NCBI GenBank assembly: GCA_001725325.1
Contig: MEFY01000002.1
Coordinates: 1,057,559-1,121,558 of the forward strand
Length of the DNA stretch: 64,000 nt
Direction: 5' to 3'
Source: Leifsonia sp. SCN 70-46
GTDB lineage: Bacteria > Actinomycetota > Actinomycetes > Actinomycetales > Microbacteriaceae
Positions 49,518 to 57,993 of the stretch are shown here, in pieces. Each line of letters begins with the position of its first letter. Position 1 is the stretch's first letter. The position numbers were made by a program, and so were the translations under genes. The notes under the pieces were generated by a model. That model made no database searches. It saw nothing but the letters and a program-made list of their open reading frames with translations, and was not told the origin of the DNA.

Positions 49518-50276
49518 GTGGTCACCTTCTCCGCCGCGTGGGTCGAGGCCGTGATGCTCGCAGGCGTGCGCCTCACGGCGTTCCTCGTGATCGCGCCGCC
49601 GTTCTCGTTCGCGGGAATCCCGGCCCGCATCAAGGCCATGCTCGGCATCGGGCTCGCGATCGCCGTGGCGCCGCGCGTGACCCAGGGCTACACGACGCTC
49701 GACACGGGTCCCTTCCTCGTCGCGATAGTCATGCAGCTCATCGTGGGGCTCTTCCTCGGCTTCCTCGTCATGATGGCGTTCTCGGCGGTGCAGTCGGCGG
49801 GAAACCTCATCGACCTGTTCGGCGGGTTCCAGCTCGCGCAGGCCTTCGACCCGCAGTCGCTCGTCAACGGCGCCCAGTTCACGCGCCTCTTCCACATGGC
49901 CGCGCTCGCGCTGCTGTTCTCCACGGACGGGTACCAGCTCATCCTCGCGGGGCTCATGCGCAGCTTCGACGCCATCCCCGTGAACCTGACGCTCTCGGCG
50001 GCGCCGAACCCCGAGATCCTCGTGACGGCGTTCTCGCAGCTGTTCCTCTCGGCGCTGCAGATCGCCGGGCCCATGATCATCGTGCTCTTCCTCGCCGACG
50101 TGGGCCTCGGCCTGCTCACGCGCGTGGCGCCCGCGATCAACGCGTTCGCGCTCGGCTTCCCGCTCAAGATCCTCATCACGGTCGTCTTCGCCGGGGTCGT
50201 GTTCCTCGCCCTGCCGCGCGTGGTCTCGGCGATCACGCAGGACGTGCTGCAGGCGATGCTCGGGGCCTTCTCGTGA
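49518..50276 (+). CDS. fliR: Flagellar export gate protein FliR
   Basis: A 252-residue protein from a GTG one base after the fliQ stop. It has about six transmembrane helices, with AGVRLTAFLVIAPPFSFAGI, FSAVQSAGNLIDLFGGFQLA and the C-terminal FALGFPLKILIT. Single-copy component of the export pore. Overlaps flhB by four bases. Confidence 0.96.
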   Translation: MVTFSAAWVEAVMLAGVRLTAFLVIAPPFSFAGIPARIKAMLGIGLAIAVAPRVTQGYTTLDTGPFLVAIVMQLIVGLFLGFLVMMAFSAVQSAGNLIDLFGGFQLAQAFDPQSLVNGAQFTRLFHMAALALLFSTDGYQLILAGLMRSFDAIPVNLTLSAAPNPEILVTAFSQLFLSALQIAGPMIIVLFLADVGLGLLTRVAPAINAFALGFPLKILITVVFAGVVFLALPRVVSAITQDVLQAMLGAFS

Positions 50277-51355
50277 GCGACAGCGGGGAGCGCACCGAAC
50301 AGGCGACCCAGAAGCGCATGAAGGAGGTGCGCCAGAAGGGGCAGCTCCAGCACTCGAAGGACCTCGTCGCGTGGGTGGCCGTGGGCGCCGCGGCCGCCAT
50401 GATCCCCGGCCTCATCGCGTCCGCGAAGGACACGGGCGCCGCCGCCGTGCTCGGCTTCCGCGACATCATCGCGCACCCCGACCCCGAGGCGGCGGTCGCG
50501 GCGCTGCGGTCGGGCATGGGCTCGATCATCCCCGCCCTCACGCCCATGTTCGTGGTCGTCATCATCGCCGTCGTCGCGGCGTCGGCGGTGCAGGGCGGCA
50601 TCCACTTCAAGCGCCCGGCGCCGCGCTTCGACCAGTTCGAGCCCGTCGCGGGCCTCAAGCGCATCTTCGGGTTCCAGGCGCTGTGGGAGGGCGCGAAGGC
50701 CCTCCTCAAGACCGTCGTCGTGGGCCTCGTGCTGTTCTCGGTGCTGCAGGGGCTCATGCCCGTGCTCTCGGTCGCGGGCGGCCTGCCCATCAGCAACCTG
50801 CTCGCCGAGACGACCGGCAGCGTCGTCTCCGTGCTGCAGGCGGCGATCATCGCGGGCCTCGCCCTCGCCGCGGTCGACCTGCTCGTCGTCATGCGGCGCA
50901 ACCGCAAGAGCACGAGGATGACCAAGCGCGAGGTCAAGGACGAGAACAAGAACGCCGAGGGCGACCCCATGATCCGCGCGATGCGGCGGTCACGGCAGCT
51001 CGCCATGGGCCGCAACCGCATGATCGCGGCGGTCACGGGAGCGGACGTCGTGCTGCTCAACCCCACACACATCGCCGTCGCGCTCAAGTACGAGCCCGGC
51101 AAGTCCGCGCCGCGCGTCGTCGCGAAGGGCGCGGACGCCGTGGCCCTCAAGATCCGCGAGAAGGCCGCGCAGAACGACATCCCCATGGTCGAGGACATCG
51201 CGCTCGCGCGGGCCCTGCACGCCGCGTGCGAGATCGGCCAGGAGATCCCCGCGGAGCTCTACACCGCGGTCGCGCGCGTGCTCGCCTTCGTCATGTCCCT
51301 CAAGGCGCGCGGCGCCGCGAAGGGCACCCACAAGCTCACGACCCAGACCGCCTAG
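50273..51355 (+). CDS. flhB: Flagellar export switch protein FlhB
   Basis: A 360-residue protein from the GTG overlapping fliR. It starts SGERTEQATQKRMKEVRQKG, has four transmembrane helices, and then a cytoplasmic domain with the self-cleavage site Asn263-Pro-Thr-His in VLLNPTHIAVALKYEP. Cleavage lets FliK switch export from hook to filament proteins. It is followed by flhA after 14 nt that contain CGGAGGAC. Confidence 0.97.
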   Translation: MSDSGERTEQATQKRMKEVRQKGQLQHSKDLVAWVAVGAAAAMIPGLIASAKDTGAAAVLGFRDIIAHPDPEAAVAALRSGMGSIIPALTPMFVVVIIAVVAASAVQGGIHFKRPAPRFDQFEPVAGLKRIFGFQALWEGAKALLKTVVVGLVLFSVLQGLMPVLSVAGGLPISNLLAETTGSVVSVLQAAIIAGLALAAVDLLVVMRRNRKSTRMTKREVKDENKNAEGDPMIRAMRRSRQLAMGRNRMIAAVTGADVVLLNPTHIAVALKYEPGKSAPRVVAKGADAVALKIREKAAQNDIPMVEDIALARALHAACEIGQEIPAELYTAVARVLAFVMSLKARGAAKGTHKLTTQTA

Positions 51356-51369
51356 CCGGAGGACACGCC

Positions 51370-53421
51370 ATGAGAAGAAACCTCACGACATTCGCGATCC
51401 CGCTGGGGGTCGTGGGCATCGTGCTGCTCCTCGTCGTGCCCGTGCCCGCGTGGCTGCTCGACGTGCTGCTCATCGTCAACATCCTCTTCGCGCTCGTCAT
51501 CCTGCTCACGACGATGTTCGTCAAGCGTCCGCTCGACTTCTCGGTGTTCCCGTCGCTGCTGCTCGTCGCGACCCTGTTCCGCCTGGGCCTCAACGTCGCG
51601 TCCACACGCCTCGTGCTGGGCGAGGGATACGCGGGGCAGGTCATCCACGCGCTCGGCACCGTCGCCATCAACGGCTCGCTCATCATCGGCGCCGTCATCT
51701 TCCTCATCCTCGTCGTCATCCAGTTCGTCGTCGTGACGAAGGGCGCGGAGCGCGTCGCCGAGGTCGGCGCGCGCTTCACCCTCGACGCCATGCCGGGCAA
51801 GCAGATGGCCATCGACGCCGACCTCAACACGGGCGCCATCACCGAGGCGCAGGCCAAGGAGCGCCGCGCGGAGATCTCTGCGGAGGCCGACTTCTACGGC
51901 GCGATGGACGGTGCGTCGAAGTTCGTCAAGGGCGACGCGATCGCCGGCATCATCATCATCATCATCAACATCCTGGGCGGCATCGGCATCGGGATGCTCC
52001 AGCGCGGCATGGACATCATGGACGCGATCAACACCTACAGCCTCCTGACCATCGGCGACGGCCTCACCTCGCAGATCCCCGCGCTGCTCATGGCGGTCTC
52101 CACGGGCATGATCGTGACGCGCTCGAACGTCGAGTCCGACATGGGCGCCCAGGCCTCGAAGCAGCTCTCGCAGAACCGCATGGCCATCACGATCGCGGGC
52201 GTCGCGGCCATCCTGCTCGGGCTCGTGCCCGACATGCCCATCGTCGCCTTCTGGATCATCGGCATCACGCTCATCGTCGTGGGCCAGCGCCTCGGGGCGC
52301 GCGACAAGGCCCGCACGGCGGCCGAGGCCGAGAGCGCCGCCGCCGTCGAGGCCGCACCGTCGAAGGAGACGCCCGAGGAGCTCATCGAGCAGATGCGCGT
52401 GCACGCCCTCGAGGTGCAGCTCGCCCCCGACCTCGTCGACCTCGCCTCGGGCTCGGGCGACGACCTGCTGTCGCGCGTGCGCGGCCTGCGCCGGCGGCTC
52501 GCGCTCGAGATGGGCATCGTCGTGCCGCCCGTGCGTACGCGCGACAGCCTCGAGCTGCCGCAGTCGACGTACGTCATCCGCGTCGCGGGCGTCGAGGCCG
52601 GTCGCGGCATGGCCCCTCCCGGCCGCGTGCTCGCGCTCGGCGACAACCTCGACGCGCTTCCGGGCAGCGTCACCGTCGACCCCGTCTTCGGCCTCGCGGG
52701 CAAGTGGGTGCCCATCGAGATGCGGCACTCGGCCGAGCTCGCGGGCGCGACGGTCATCGACCGCGTGTCGGTCATCGTCACCCACCTCTCCGCGATCGTC
52801 ACCGCCAACGCGGCGCGCCTGCTGACGCGCGAGGATGTGCGCCTGCTCACCGACGGCGTCAAGCAGGTGAACCCGGCGGCCGCCGACGAGCTCGTGCCGA
52901 ACCTCCTGTCGCTCGGCGAGGTGCAGCGCGTGCTGCAGGGACTGCTCTCGGAGGAGGTGCCCATCAACGACCTCCCGCGCGTGTACGAGGCCCTCGCCAT
53001 GCGCGCGAAGGCGTCGACCGACCCCGAGGGGCTCGTCGAGGCAGCGCGCCTCTCCATCGGCCCGCTCATCGTGTCCAAGCGCCTCGAGGGCGGCATCCTG
53101 CGCATCATCATGGTCGACCCCGTGCTCGAGCAGTCGATGCTCGAGGCCCTGCGCCCCTCGGAGTTGGGGTCGCAGGTCATCATGGATCAGGGCAGGCTCG
53201 AGCATGTGCTCACGAGCGTCCGCACGATAGTCGACCAGGCTGCCGAGAAGGGCATGTCGCCCGTGCTCGTGTGCGCCCCGGCGCTGCGTCCCGCGATCCG
53301 GCGCCTCGTCGCGCCGCAGATCCCCGCGCTCGCCGTGCTGTCGTACCAGGAGGTGACGTCGGCGCAGGTCGGCATCGAGACGATCGGGGTGGTGCGTGCC
53401 TTCGATTCGATTCCGGCTTGA
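51370..53421 (+). CDS. flhA: Flagellar export gate protein FlhA
   Basis: A 683-residue protein; GGAGG precedes the ATG. Eight transmembrane helices fill the first ~320 residues, with the FHIPEP motif region KRPLDFSVFPSLLLVATLFR then LGLNVASTRLVL. The C-terminal cytoplasmic domain (about 350-683) forms the docking ring for chaperone-substrate complexes (LALEMGIVVPPVRTRDSLEL, ELVPNLLSLGEVQRVLQGLL). The end overlaps the next gene by 26 bases. Confidence 0.97.
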   Translation: MRRNLTTFAIPLGVVGIVLLLVVPVPAWLLDVLLIVNILFALVILLTTMFVKRPLDFSVFPSLLLVATLFRLGLNVASTRLVLGEGYAGQVIHALGTVAINGSLIIGAVIFLILVVIQFVVVTKGAERVAEVGARFTLDAMPGKQMAIDADLNTGAITEAQAKERRAEISAEADFYGAMDGASKFVKGDAIAGIIIIIINILGGIGIGMLQRGMDIMDAINTYSLLTIGDGLTSQIPALLMAVSTGMIVTRSNVESDMGAQASKQLSQNRMAITIAGVAAILLGLVPDMPIVAFWIIGITLIVVGQRLGARDKARTAAEAESAAAVEAAPSKETPEELIEQMRVHALEVQLAPDLVDLASGSGDDLLSRVRGLRRRLALEMGIVVPPVRTRDSLELPQSTYVIRVAGVEAGRGMAPPGRVLALGDNLDALPGSVTVDPVFGLAGKWVPIEMRHSAELAGATVIDRVSVIVTHLSAIVTANAARLLTREDVRLLTDGVKQVNPAAADELVPNLLSLGEVQRVLQGLLSEEVPINDLPRVYEALAMRAKASTDPEGLVEAARLSIGPLIVSKRLEGGILRIIMVDPVLEQSMLEALRPSELGSQVIMDQGRLEHVLTSVRTIVDQAAEKGMSPVLVCAPALRPAIRRLVAPQIPALAVLSYQEVTSAQVGIETIGVVRAFDSIPA

Positions 53422-54262
53422 CCCGGCCCCGCTCGACCGCGTCGCCGAGACGGTGCGGGAGCGCTACGGCGTAGCCGCGACGGTCGTCTCCGCCGAGGAG
53501 GTGCGCGTGGGCGGCATCGGCGGCTTCTTCGCGCGCCGCTACCTCGACGTGACCGTCGAGGTGCCCGACCCCGGCAAGCCCGAGGAGTGGACAGCCCACC
53601 GCCGCGGCGCGTTCGACGACCTCATGGACCGCGCGGACAAGGGTGACCGCCGCGAGCTGCCCATCGACGCGTCCGCCGTGCCGCCGCTCTCGACGGAGTC
53701 CGACGAGTTCACGGGCCTGCTCGAAGACCTCCAGCGCTACGCGTCGCCCCATGCGCCCGTCTCGACGACCACGCGCCGCAAGACCCGCCCCGTCGTGCTG
53801 CTCAAGGCCCCCGGCGACCTCGTCGTCATCGCGGGCATCGGCGACGACGCCATGACCGTGGCGCGCGCGCTCGCGGGCGAGCGCGGGGGAGCGGAGATCG
53901 TCGCGGGAGGCGCCCAGCATGCGGGTCCCGGCGTACCCCGCGTGACCGACCGGCGCACGGCCTTCTCCGCCCGCGCGCGCGGCGTCGAGAACGGCCGCGC
54001 CACGATCGTGGCCTACTCGATAGAGCCCGGGGATGCCCGGCTCGCCGCCCACGCGGCCGCCCTCACGGGTATCCGCCCCGACCAGCTCTGGCTCGCCGTC
54101 GACGCCTCCCGCAAGCCGGAGGACACCGCCGCGTGGGTGAACGCCGTGTGCACCGTCGTCTCGGTGCAGGCGCTCGCCGTGCTGCGCACCGCGTGGACCT
54201 CCACTCCGGAGAGCGTGCGGAGCCTCGGCCTGCCGGAAGGCTGGTCGGACGCAGTCGAGTAG
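53396..54262 (+). CDS. FlhF-like protein lacking the GTPase P-loop
   Basis: A 288-residue protein from the GTG inside the end of flhA. The N-terminus (SIRFRLDPAPLDRVAETVRE, then AATVVSAEEVRVGGIGGFFA) matches the FlhF N-domain pattern, and flhF normally follows flhA. Where FlhF has GPTGVGKT the sequence is GIGDDAMT (residues 147-154): the Lys is Met and the glycines are lost. No DTAGR-type G3 motif is seen. The remainder keeps a Rossmann-like rhythm (LVVIAGIG, ATIVAYSIEPGD, LWLAVDASRK). I read it as a pseudo-GTPase descended from FlhF that may still act in placing or assembling the export gate. Confidence 0.7.
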   Translation: MPSIRFRLDPAPLDRVAETVRERYGVAATVVSAEEVRVGGIGGFFARRYLDVTVEVPDPGKPEEWTAHRRGAFDDLMDRADKGDRRELPIDASAVPPLSTESDEFTGLLEDLQRYASPHAPVSTTTRRKTRPVVLLKAPGDLVVIAGIGDDAMTVARALAGERGGAEIVAGGAQHAGPGVPRVTDRRTAFSARARGVENGRATIVAYSIEPGDARLAAHAAALTGIRPDQLWLAVDASRKPEDTAAWVNAVCTVVSVQALAVLRTAWTSTPESVRSLGLPEGWSDAVE

Positions 54263-54271
54263 GCTGGCGCA

Positions 54272-54538
54272 ATGCTCGTCCTAACCCGCAAGCGAGGAGA
54301 ACAGATCCTCATCGGGGACGACATCGTCATCACCATCCTCGATGCGAAGGGCGACAGCGTCCGCGTCGGGATCGACGCGCCCCGCGGGGTCGTGATCCAC
54401 CGCCTCGAGGTCATGAAGGCCGTCACCGAGGCCAACATCGAGGCCGCGCGCGCGGCCACCAACAGCGACGCCGGCGCCCTCGCCGGACTCCTCTCGAGCA
54501 TGCCCCGCAAGGCGGAGAGCGACGCCCCTCAGGGCTGA
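54272..54538 (+). CDS. csrA: Carbon storage regulator CsrA
   Basis: An 88-residue RNA-binding protein; the ATG is nine bases after the previous stop. The core MLVLTRKRGEQILIGDDIVI then VRVGIDAPRGVVIHRLEV contains the Leu4/Arg6 strand and the IDAP-R loop used to bind GGA sites. The tail is longer than usual by about 25 residues. CsrA blocks flagellin translation until FliW sequesters it; fliW lies 27 kb away in the same locus. Last gene of the fliM-csrA run. Confidence 0.96.
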   Translation: MLVLTRKRGEQILIGDDIVITILDAKGDSVRVGIDAPRGVVIHRLEVMKAVTEANIEAARAATNSDAGALAGLLSSMPRKAESDAPQG

Positions 54539-54570
54539 CCCCACAACGCGGGGCACCCCATTGCGGGACT

Positions 54571-54616
54571 GTCCCCCGGTTTAACCCTCGGGTTAGCGTG
54601 TCAGGACTGGGGGGAC
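54571..54616. promoter_or_regulatory. Dyads in the pilB upstream region
   Basis: GTCCCCC (54571-54577) mirrors GGGGGGAC (54609-54616), and between them TAACCC-TC-GGGTTA (54582-54595) is a perfect short dyad. They lie 55-100 nt before the pilB start and may form an operator or a leader hairpin. No clear sigma-70 or FliA-type promoter is visible in this 132-bp gap. Confidence 0.35.
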
Positions 54617-54670
54617 CAGTACGCCGCGCTTTCCGCGCCGCGGTACACGCAACAGGGGGGAGGTCCGGCC

Positions 54671-56344
54671 GTGATTTCACTTGCCGAGATCCTCGTGCTG
54701 CGCGGCCTCATGCCCATCGAGAGCCTCGACCAGGTCGGCGCCTCGGCGGCGAGCGACGAGTTCCTCATCAGCGAGCTCACGGGAGCCGGCAAGGTCACCG
54801 AGGCGCAGGTCGCCTCCGCGCGGGCCGCCCAGCTGGGCATCCCCTTCGTCGAGCTCACCGACTACCCGGTCGACCGCACGGCCGTCGAGATGGTGCCCAC
54901 GGCCCTCCTGCGCCGCCACGAGGTGCTGCCGATCTCGATCGAGGGCAACCGCCTCATCATCGCCATGGCCGACCCGGGCGACGTCATCGCCCTCGACGAC
55001 GTGCGCGCGAGCGTGCACCTCATGGTCCACCCCGTGCTCGCCGAGCAGGCGGACCTCCGTGCCGCCCTCGCGCGCTTCGTGCGCTCCGACGGCGAGCTCA
55101 ACGACCTCACGACGGCCATCGTCGACGAGTCGGGCGGATCGTCAGACCTGCAGTCGATGCAGGTCAGCGAGGCCTCCGACGACGACGCGCCCGTCGTGCG
55201 CTTCGTGAACCTGCTCATCAGCCAGGGCATCCAGGACCACGCCTCCGACATCCACATCGAGCCGGGCGAGCACGAGCTCATGGTGCGCTACCGCATCGAC
55301 GGTGTGCTGCACGTCATGCAGCGCGCGCCGCGCAACATCCAGAACGGCGTCATCTCGCGCCTCAAGATCATGTCGGACATCGACATCGCCGAGCGCCGCA
55401 AGCCGCAGGACGGCCGCATGTCGGTGCGCCACTCCGACCGCCAGATCGACCTGCGCGTCGCGACCCTGCCCACCGTGTGGGGCGAGAAGGTCGTCATGCG
55501 AATCCTCGACAACACCAACACGGCGATGTCGATCGAGCAGCTCCAGCTCCTCGACCGCAACGCGAAGGTGTTCAAGGAGTCGTACACCAAGCCCAACGGC
55601 ATGATCCTCGTCACGGGCCCCACGGGCTCCGGCAAGTCGACGACCCTGTACACGACGCTCAAGGCCGTCGCCCGGCCCGAGATCAACGTCATCACCGTCG
55701 AGGACCCGGTCGAGTACCGCATGCCGGGCATCAACCAGGTGCAGGTGAACCCGAAGGCCGGCCTCACGTTCGCGAGCGCGCTGCGCTCGATCCTGCGCTC
55801 CGACCCCGACGTCGTGCTCCTCGGAGAGATCCGCGACCACGAGACCGCGCAGATCGCCATCGAGGCCTCGCTCACGGGCCACCTCGTGCTCTCGACCCTG
55901 CACACGAACGACGCGCCGAGCGCCATCACGCGACTCATCGAGATGGACATCGAGCCGTTCCTCGTCGGATCCGCGCTCGACTCCGTCATGGCCCAGCGCC
56001 TCGCGCGCCGGCTGTGCGACCGGTGCAAGACCGCCTACCAGCCCAACGCCCAGGACCTCATGCACCTGGACATGGGCTATGACGGCTCGTACGCGCCGCC
56101 CACGCTCTTCGCTCCCGTCGGCTGCACGGCGTGCTCGAACACCGGCTACCGCGGCCGCGTTGCGCTGCACGAGATCATGCCGGTGAGCGAGGAGATCGAA
56201 CGACTTACCGTCTCCCGGGCATCCAGCCTGGAGATCAAGCACACCGCCGTCGCCCAGGGGATGTCGACGCTCCGCGTCGACGGGTGGGAGAAGGCGCGGC
56301 TCGGTCTGACATCAATCGAAGAAATCTTGCGAGTCGTGGCCTGA
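54671..56344 (+). CDS. pilB: Type IV pilus extension ATPase PilB
   Basis: A 557-residue ATPase from a GTG with GGGGGGAGG upstream. The N-terminal ~150 residues are an MshEN/GspE-N domain (LAEILVLRGLMPIESLDQVG, QLGIPFVELTDYPVD). The core has Walker A GPTGSGKSTT (near residue 316), the Asp box VITVEDPVEYR, Walker B VVLLGEIRDHET and the His box LSTLHTNDAPSAITRL. A zinc site is formed by CDRC (near 450) and CTAC (near 484) followed by NTGYRGRVALHE. It powers pilus assembly. First gene of the pilus operon, overlapping the next gene region by one base. Confidence 0.97.
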   Translation: MISLAEILVLRGLMPIESLDQVGASAASDEFLISELTGAGKVTEAQVASARAAQLGIPFVELTDYPVDRTAVEMVPTALLRRHEVLPISIEGNRLIIAMADPGDVIALDDVRASVHLMVHPVLAEQADLRAALARFVRSDGELNDLTTAIVDESGGSSDLQSMQVSEASDDDAPVVRFVNLLISQGIQDHASDIHIEPGEHELMVRYRIDGVLHVMQRAPRNIQNGVISRLKIMSDIDIAERRKPQDGRMSVRHSDRQIDLRVATLPTVWGEKVVMRILDNTNTAMSIEQLQLLDRNAKVFKESYTKPNGMILVTGPTGSGKSTTLYTTLKAVARPEINVITVEDPVEYRMPGINQVQVNPKAGLTFASALRSILRSDPDVVLLGEIRDHETAQIAIEASLTGHLVLSTLHTNDAPSAITRLIEMDIEPFLVGSALDSVMAQRLARRLCDRCKTAYQPNAQDLMHLDMGYDGSYAPPTLFAPVGCTACSNTGYRGRVALHEIMPVSEEIERLTVSRASSLEIKHTAVAQGMSTLRVDGWEKARLGLTSIEEILRVVA

Positions 56345-56367
56345 TGGACAGGTCACAAGGGGGATAC

Positions 56368-57993
56368 ATGGACGAGCCCGTTTACGCCATGCCGGCGTTC
56401 GACGCGAGTGGTGCGCCACTGCCCACGCGTCGCGATACGCAGTCGCAGCGGCCGCGCCGCTCGGAGACGTCGGTGTTCGCGCCGAACGTCGAGTTCACCA
56501 TGACGACGCCGCTCGCCGATCAGGCCGCCACCATGCAGTCCGCGCCGTCGCCGCACACGCTCGCCGACGCGCCCCCGCCCGTGTACGAGATGCCGCTCGT
56601 CGACCTCCCGGCACCCGCCGCGGTCTACGAGCTGCCCATCGACGAGCCCATGCCGTCGTGGGACTCGCTCGACGTGTCGGTGGCCCCGCCCGCTCAGGAG
56701 CAGCAGCCGCTGCCCGTGTACGACGTCTCGGCCACGGTCCTGCCGCTGCCCGTCGACCTCTCCGAGGCGCCGCCGCCCGCGGCCGCCTACCGCGTGCCGG
56801 CGTTCGATCCGCCCGCAGCCGACTTCGCCTTCGACGTCGACGCTCCCGTCGTCACGAAGGAGGCGAGCGGAGACCTGCTTGCCGCCCTGCGCGAGGTGCT
56901 CTTCCGGGGCGCGTCCGACCTGCACATCAGCGCGGGCGCACCGCCCATGCTGCGCATCGACGGCGCCCTCGGGCCCATCGACGACGCGACGCCGTGGAGC
57001 CGCGAGGTCGTGCGCGACACGCTCATGGGCCTGCTGTCGCCCTACGAGCGCCAGCGCTTCGAGGAGTCGCTCGAGCTCGACTTCGCCTACACGCTCACCG
57101 CCAACGCGCGGTTCCGCGTCAACTACTACATGGACCGCGGCTCGATGAGCGCCGCGTTCCGCATCATCCCCAACGAGGTCAAGCAGCTCGCACAGCTCGG
57201 CATCCCCGAGGTCGTGTCGCAGTTCGCGACCCTGCCCCGGGGTCTCGTGCTCGTCACGGGGCCCACGGGCTCCGGCAAGTCGACGACGCTCGCCGCGCTC
57301 ATCGACATCGTCAACTCGACGCGCACGGACCACATCATGACGGTCGAGGACCCCATCGAGTTCCTGCACCGCAACAAGAAGTCGCTTGTGCACCAGCGCG
57401 AGGTCGGCCGTGACACGCAGAGCTTCAGCTCGGCGCTCAAGCACGTGCTGCGGCAGGATCCCGACGTCATCCTCATCGGCGAGCTCCGCGACCTCGAGAC
57501 CATCTCGACGGCGCTCACCGCGGCCGAGACCGGCCACCTCGTCTTCGCGACCCTGCACACGCAGGACGCGGCGCAGACCATCGACCGCATCATCGACGTC
57601 TACCCGCCCCACCAGCAGATGCAGATCCGCTCGCAGCTCGCCTCGACGCTCCAGGGCATCGTGTGCCAGACGCTCGTCAAGCGCGCATCGGGGGTCGGCC
57701 GCGTGGTCGCCGCCGAGGTGCTCATGATGACGCCCGCGATCGGAAACCTCATCCGCGAGGGCAAGACGTTCCAGATCGGCTCGGCCATGCAGGCGGGCCG
57801 CGCCCAGGGCATGAGCACCCTCGACCAGCACCTCGCAGAGCTCGTCAACTCGGGCACCATCTCGCGCCAGTCGGCGATCGACAAGGCGCGGGACATCGCG
57901 GCGATGAGCCGCATGATCACGCGCGTCGACGTCGCCGACGCCGGCGACGGCTCGTTCGGCAGCTTCGCTGCGCCCACGAAGGCAGGCAACTGA
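56368..57993 (+). CDS. pilT: Type IV pilus retraction ATPase PilT with repeat-bearing N-terminal extension
   Basis: A 541-residue protein from the ATG at 56368, which has AAGGGGG just upstream; an ATG at 56344 coupled to pilB would add eight residues. The PilT core runs from about 168: LREVLFRGASDLHISAGAPP, Walker A GPTGSGKSTT (near 301), DHIMTVEDPIEF, DVILIGELRDLET, LVFATLHTQDAAQTIDRIID and the PilT-typical QMQIRSQLASTLQGIVCQTL. Before it lies a ~165-residue Pro/Ala-rich extension with five copies of a VY-x-h-P-like motif (residues 5, 72, 86, 117 and 140). Ordinary PilT lacks such an extension. It powers pilus retraction. Confidence 0.95.
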   Translation: MDEPVYAMPAFDASGAPLPTRRDTQSQRPRRSETSVFAPNVEFTMTTPLADQAATMQSAPSPHTLADAPPPVYEMPLVDLPAPAAVYELPIDEPMPSWDSLDVSVAPPAQEQQPLPVYDVSATVLPLPVDLSEAPPPAAAYRVPAFDPPAADFAFDVDAPVVTKEASGDLLAALREVLFRGASDLHISAGAPPMLRIDGALGPIDDATPWSREVVRDTLMGLLSPYERQRFEESLELDFAYTLTANARFRVNYYMDRGSMSAAFRIIPNEVKQLAQLGIPEVVSQFATLPRGLVLVTGPTGSGKSTTLAALIDIVNSTRTDHIMTVEDPIEFLHRNKKSLVHQREVGRDTQSFSSALKHVLRQDPDVILIGELRDLETISTALTAAETGHLVFATLHTQDAAQTIDRIIDVYPPHQQMQIRSQLASTLQGIVCQTLVKRASGVGRVVAAEVLMMTPAIGNLIREGKTFQIGSAMQAGRAQGMSTLDQHLAELVNSGTISRQSAIDKARDIAAMSRMITRVDVADAGDGSFGSFAAPTKAGN

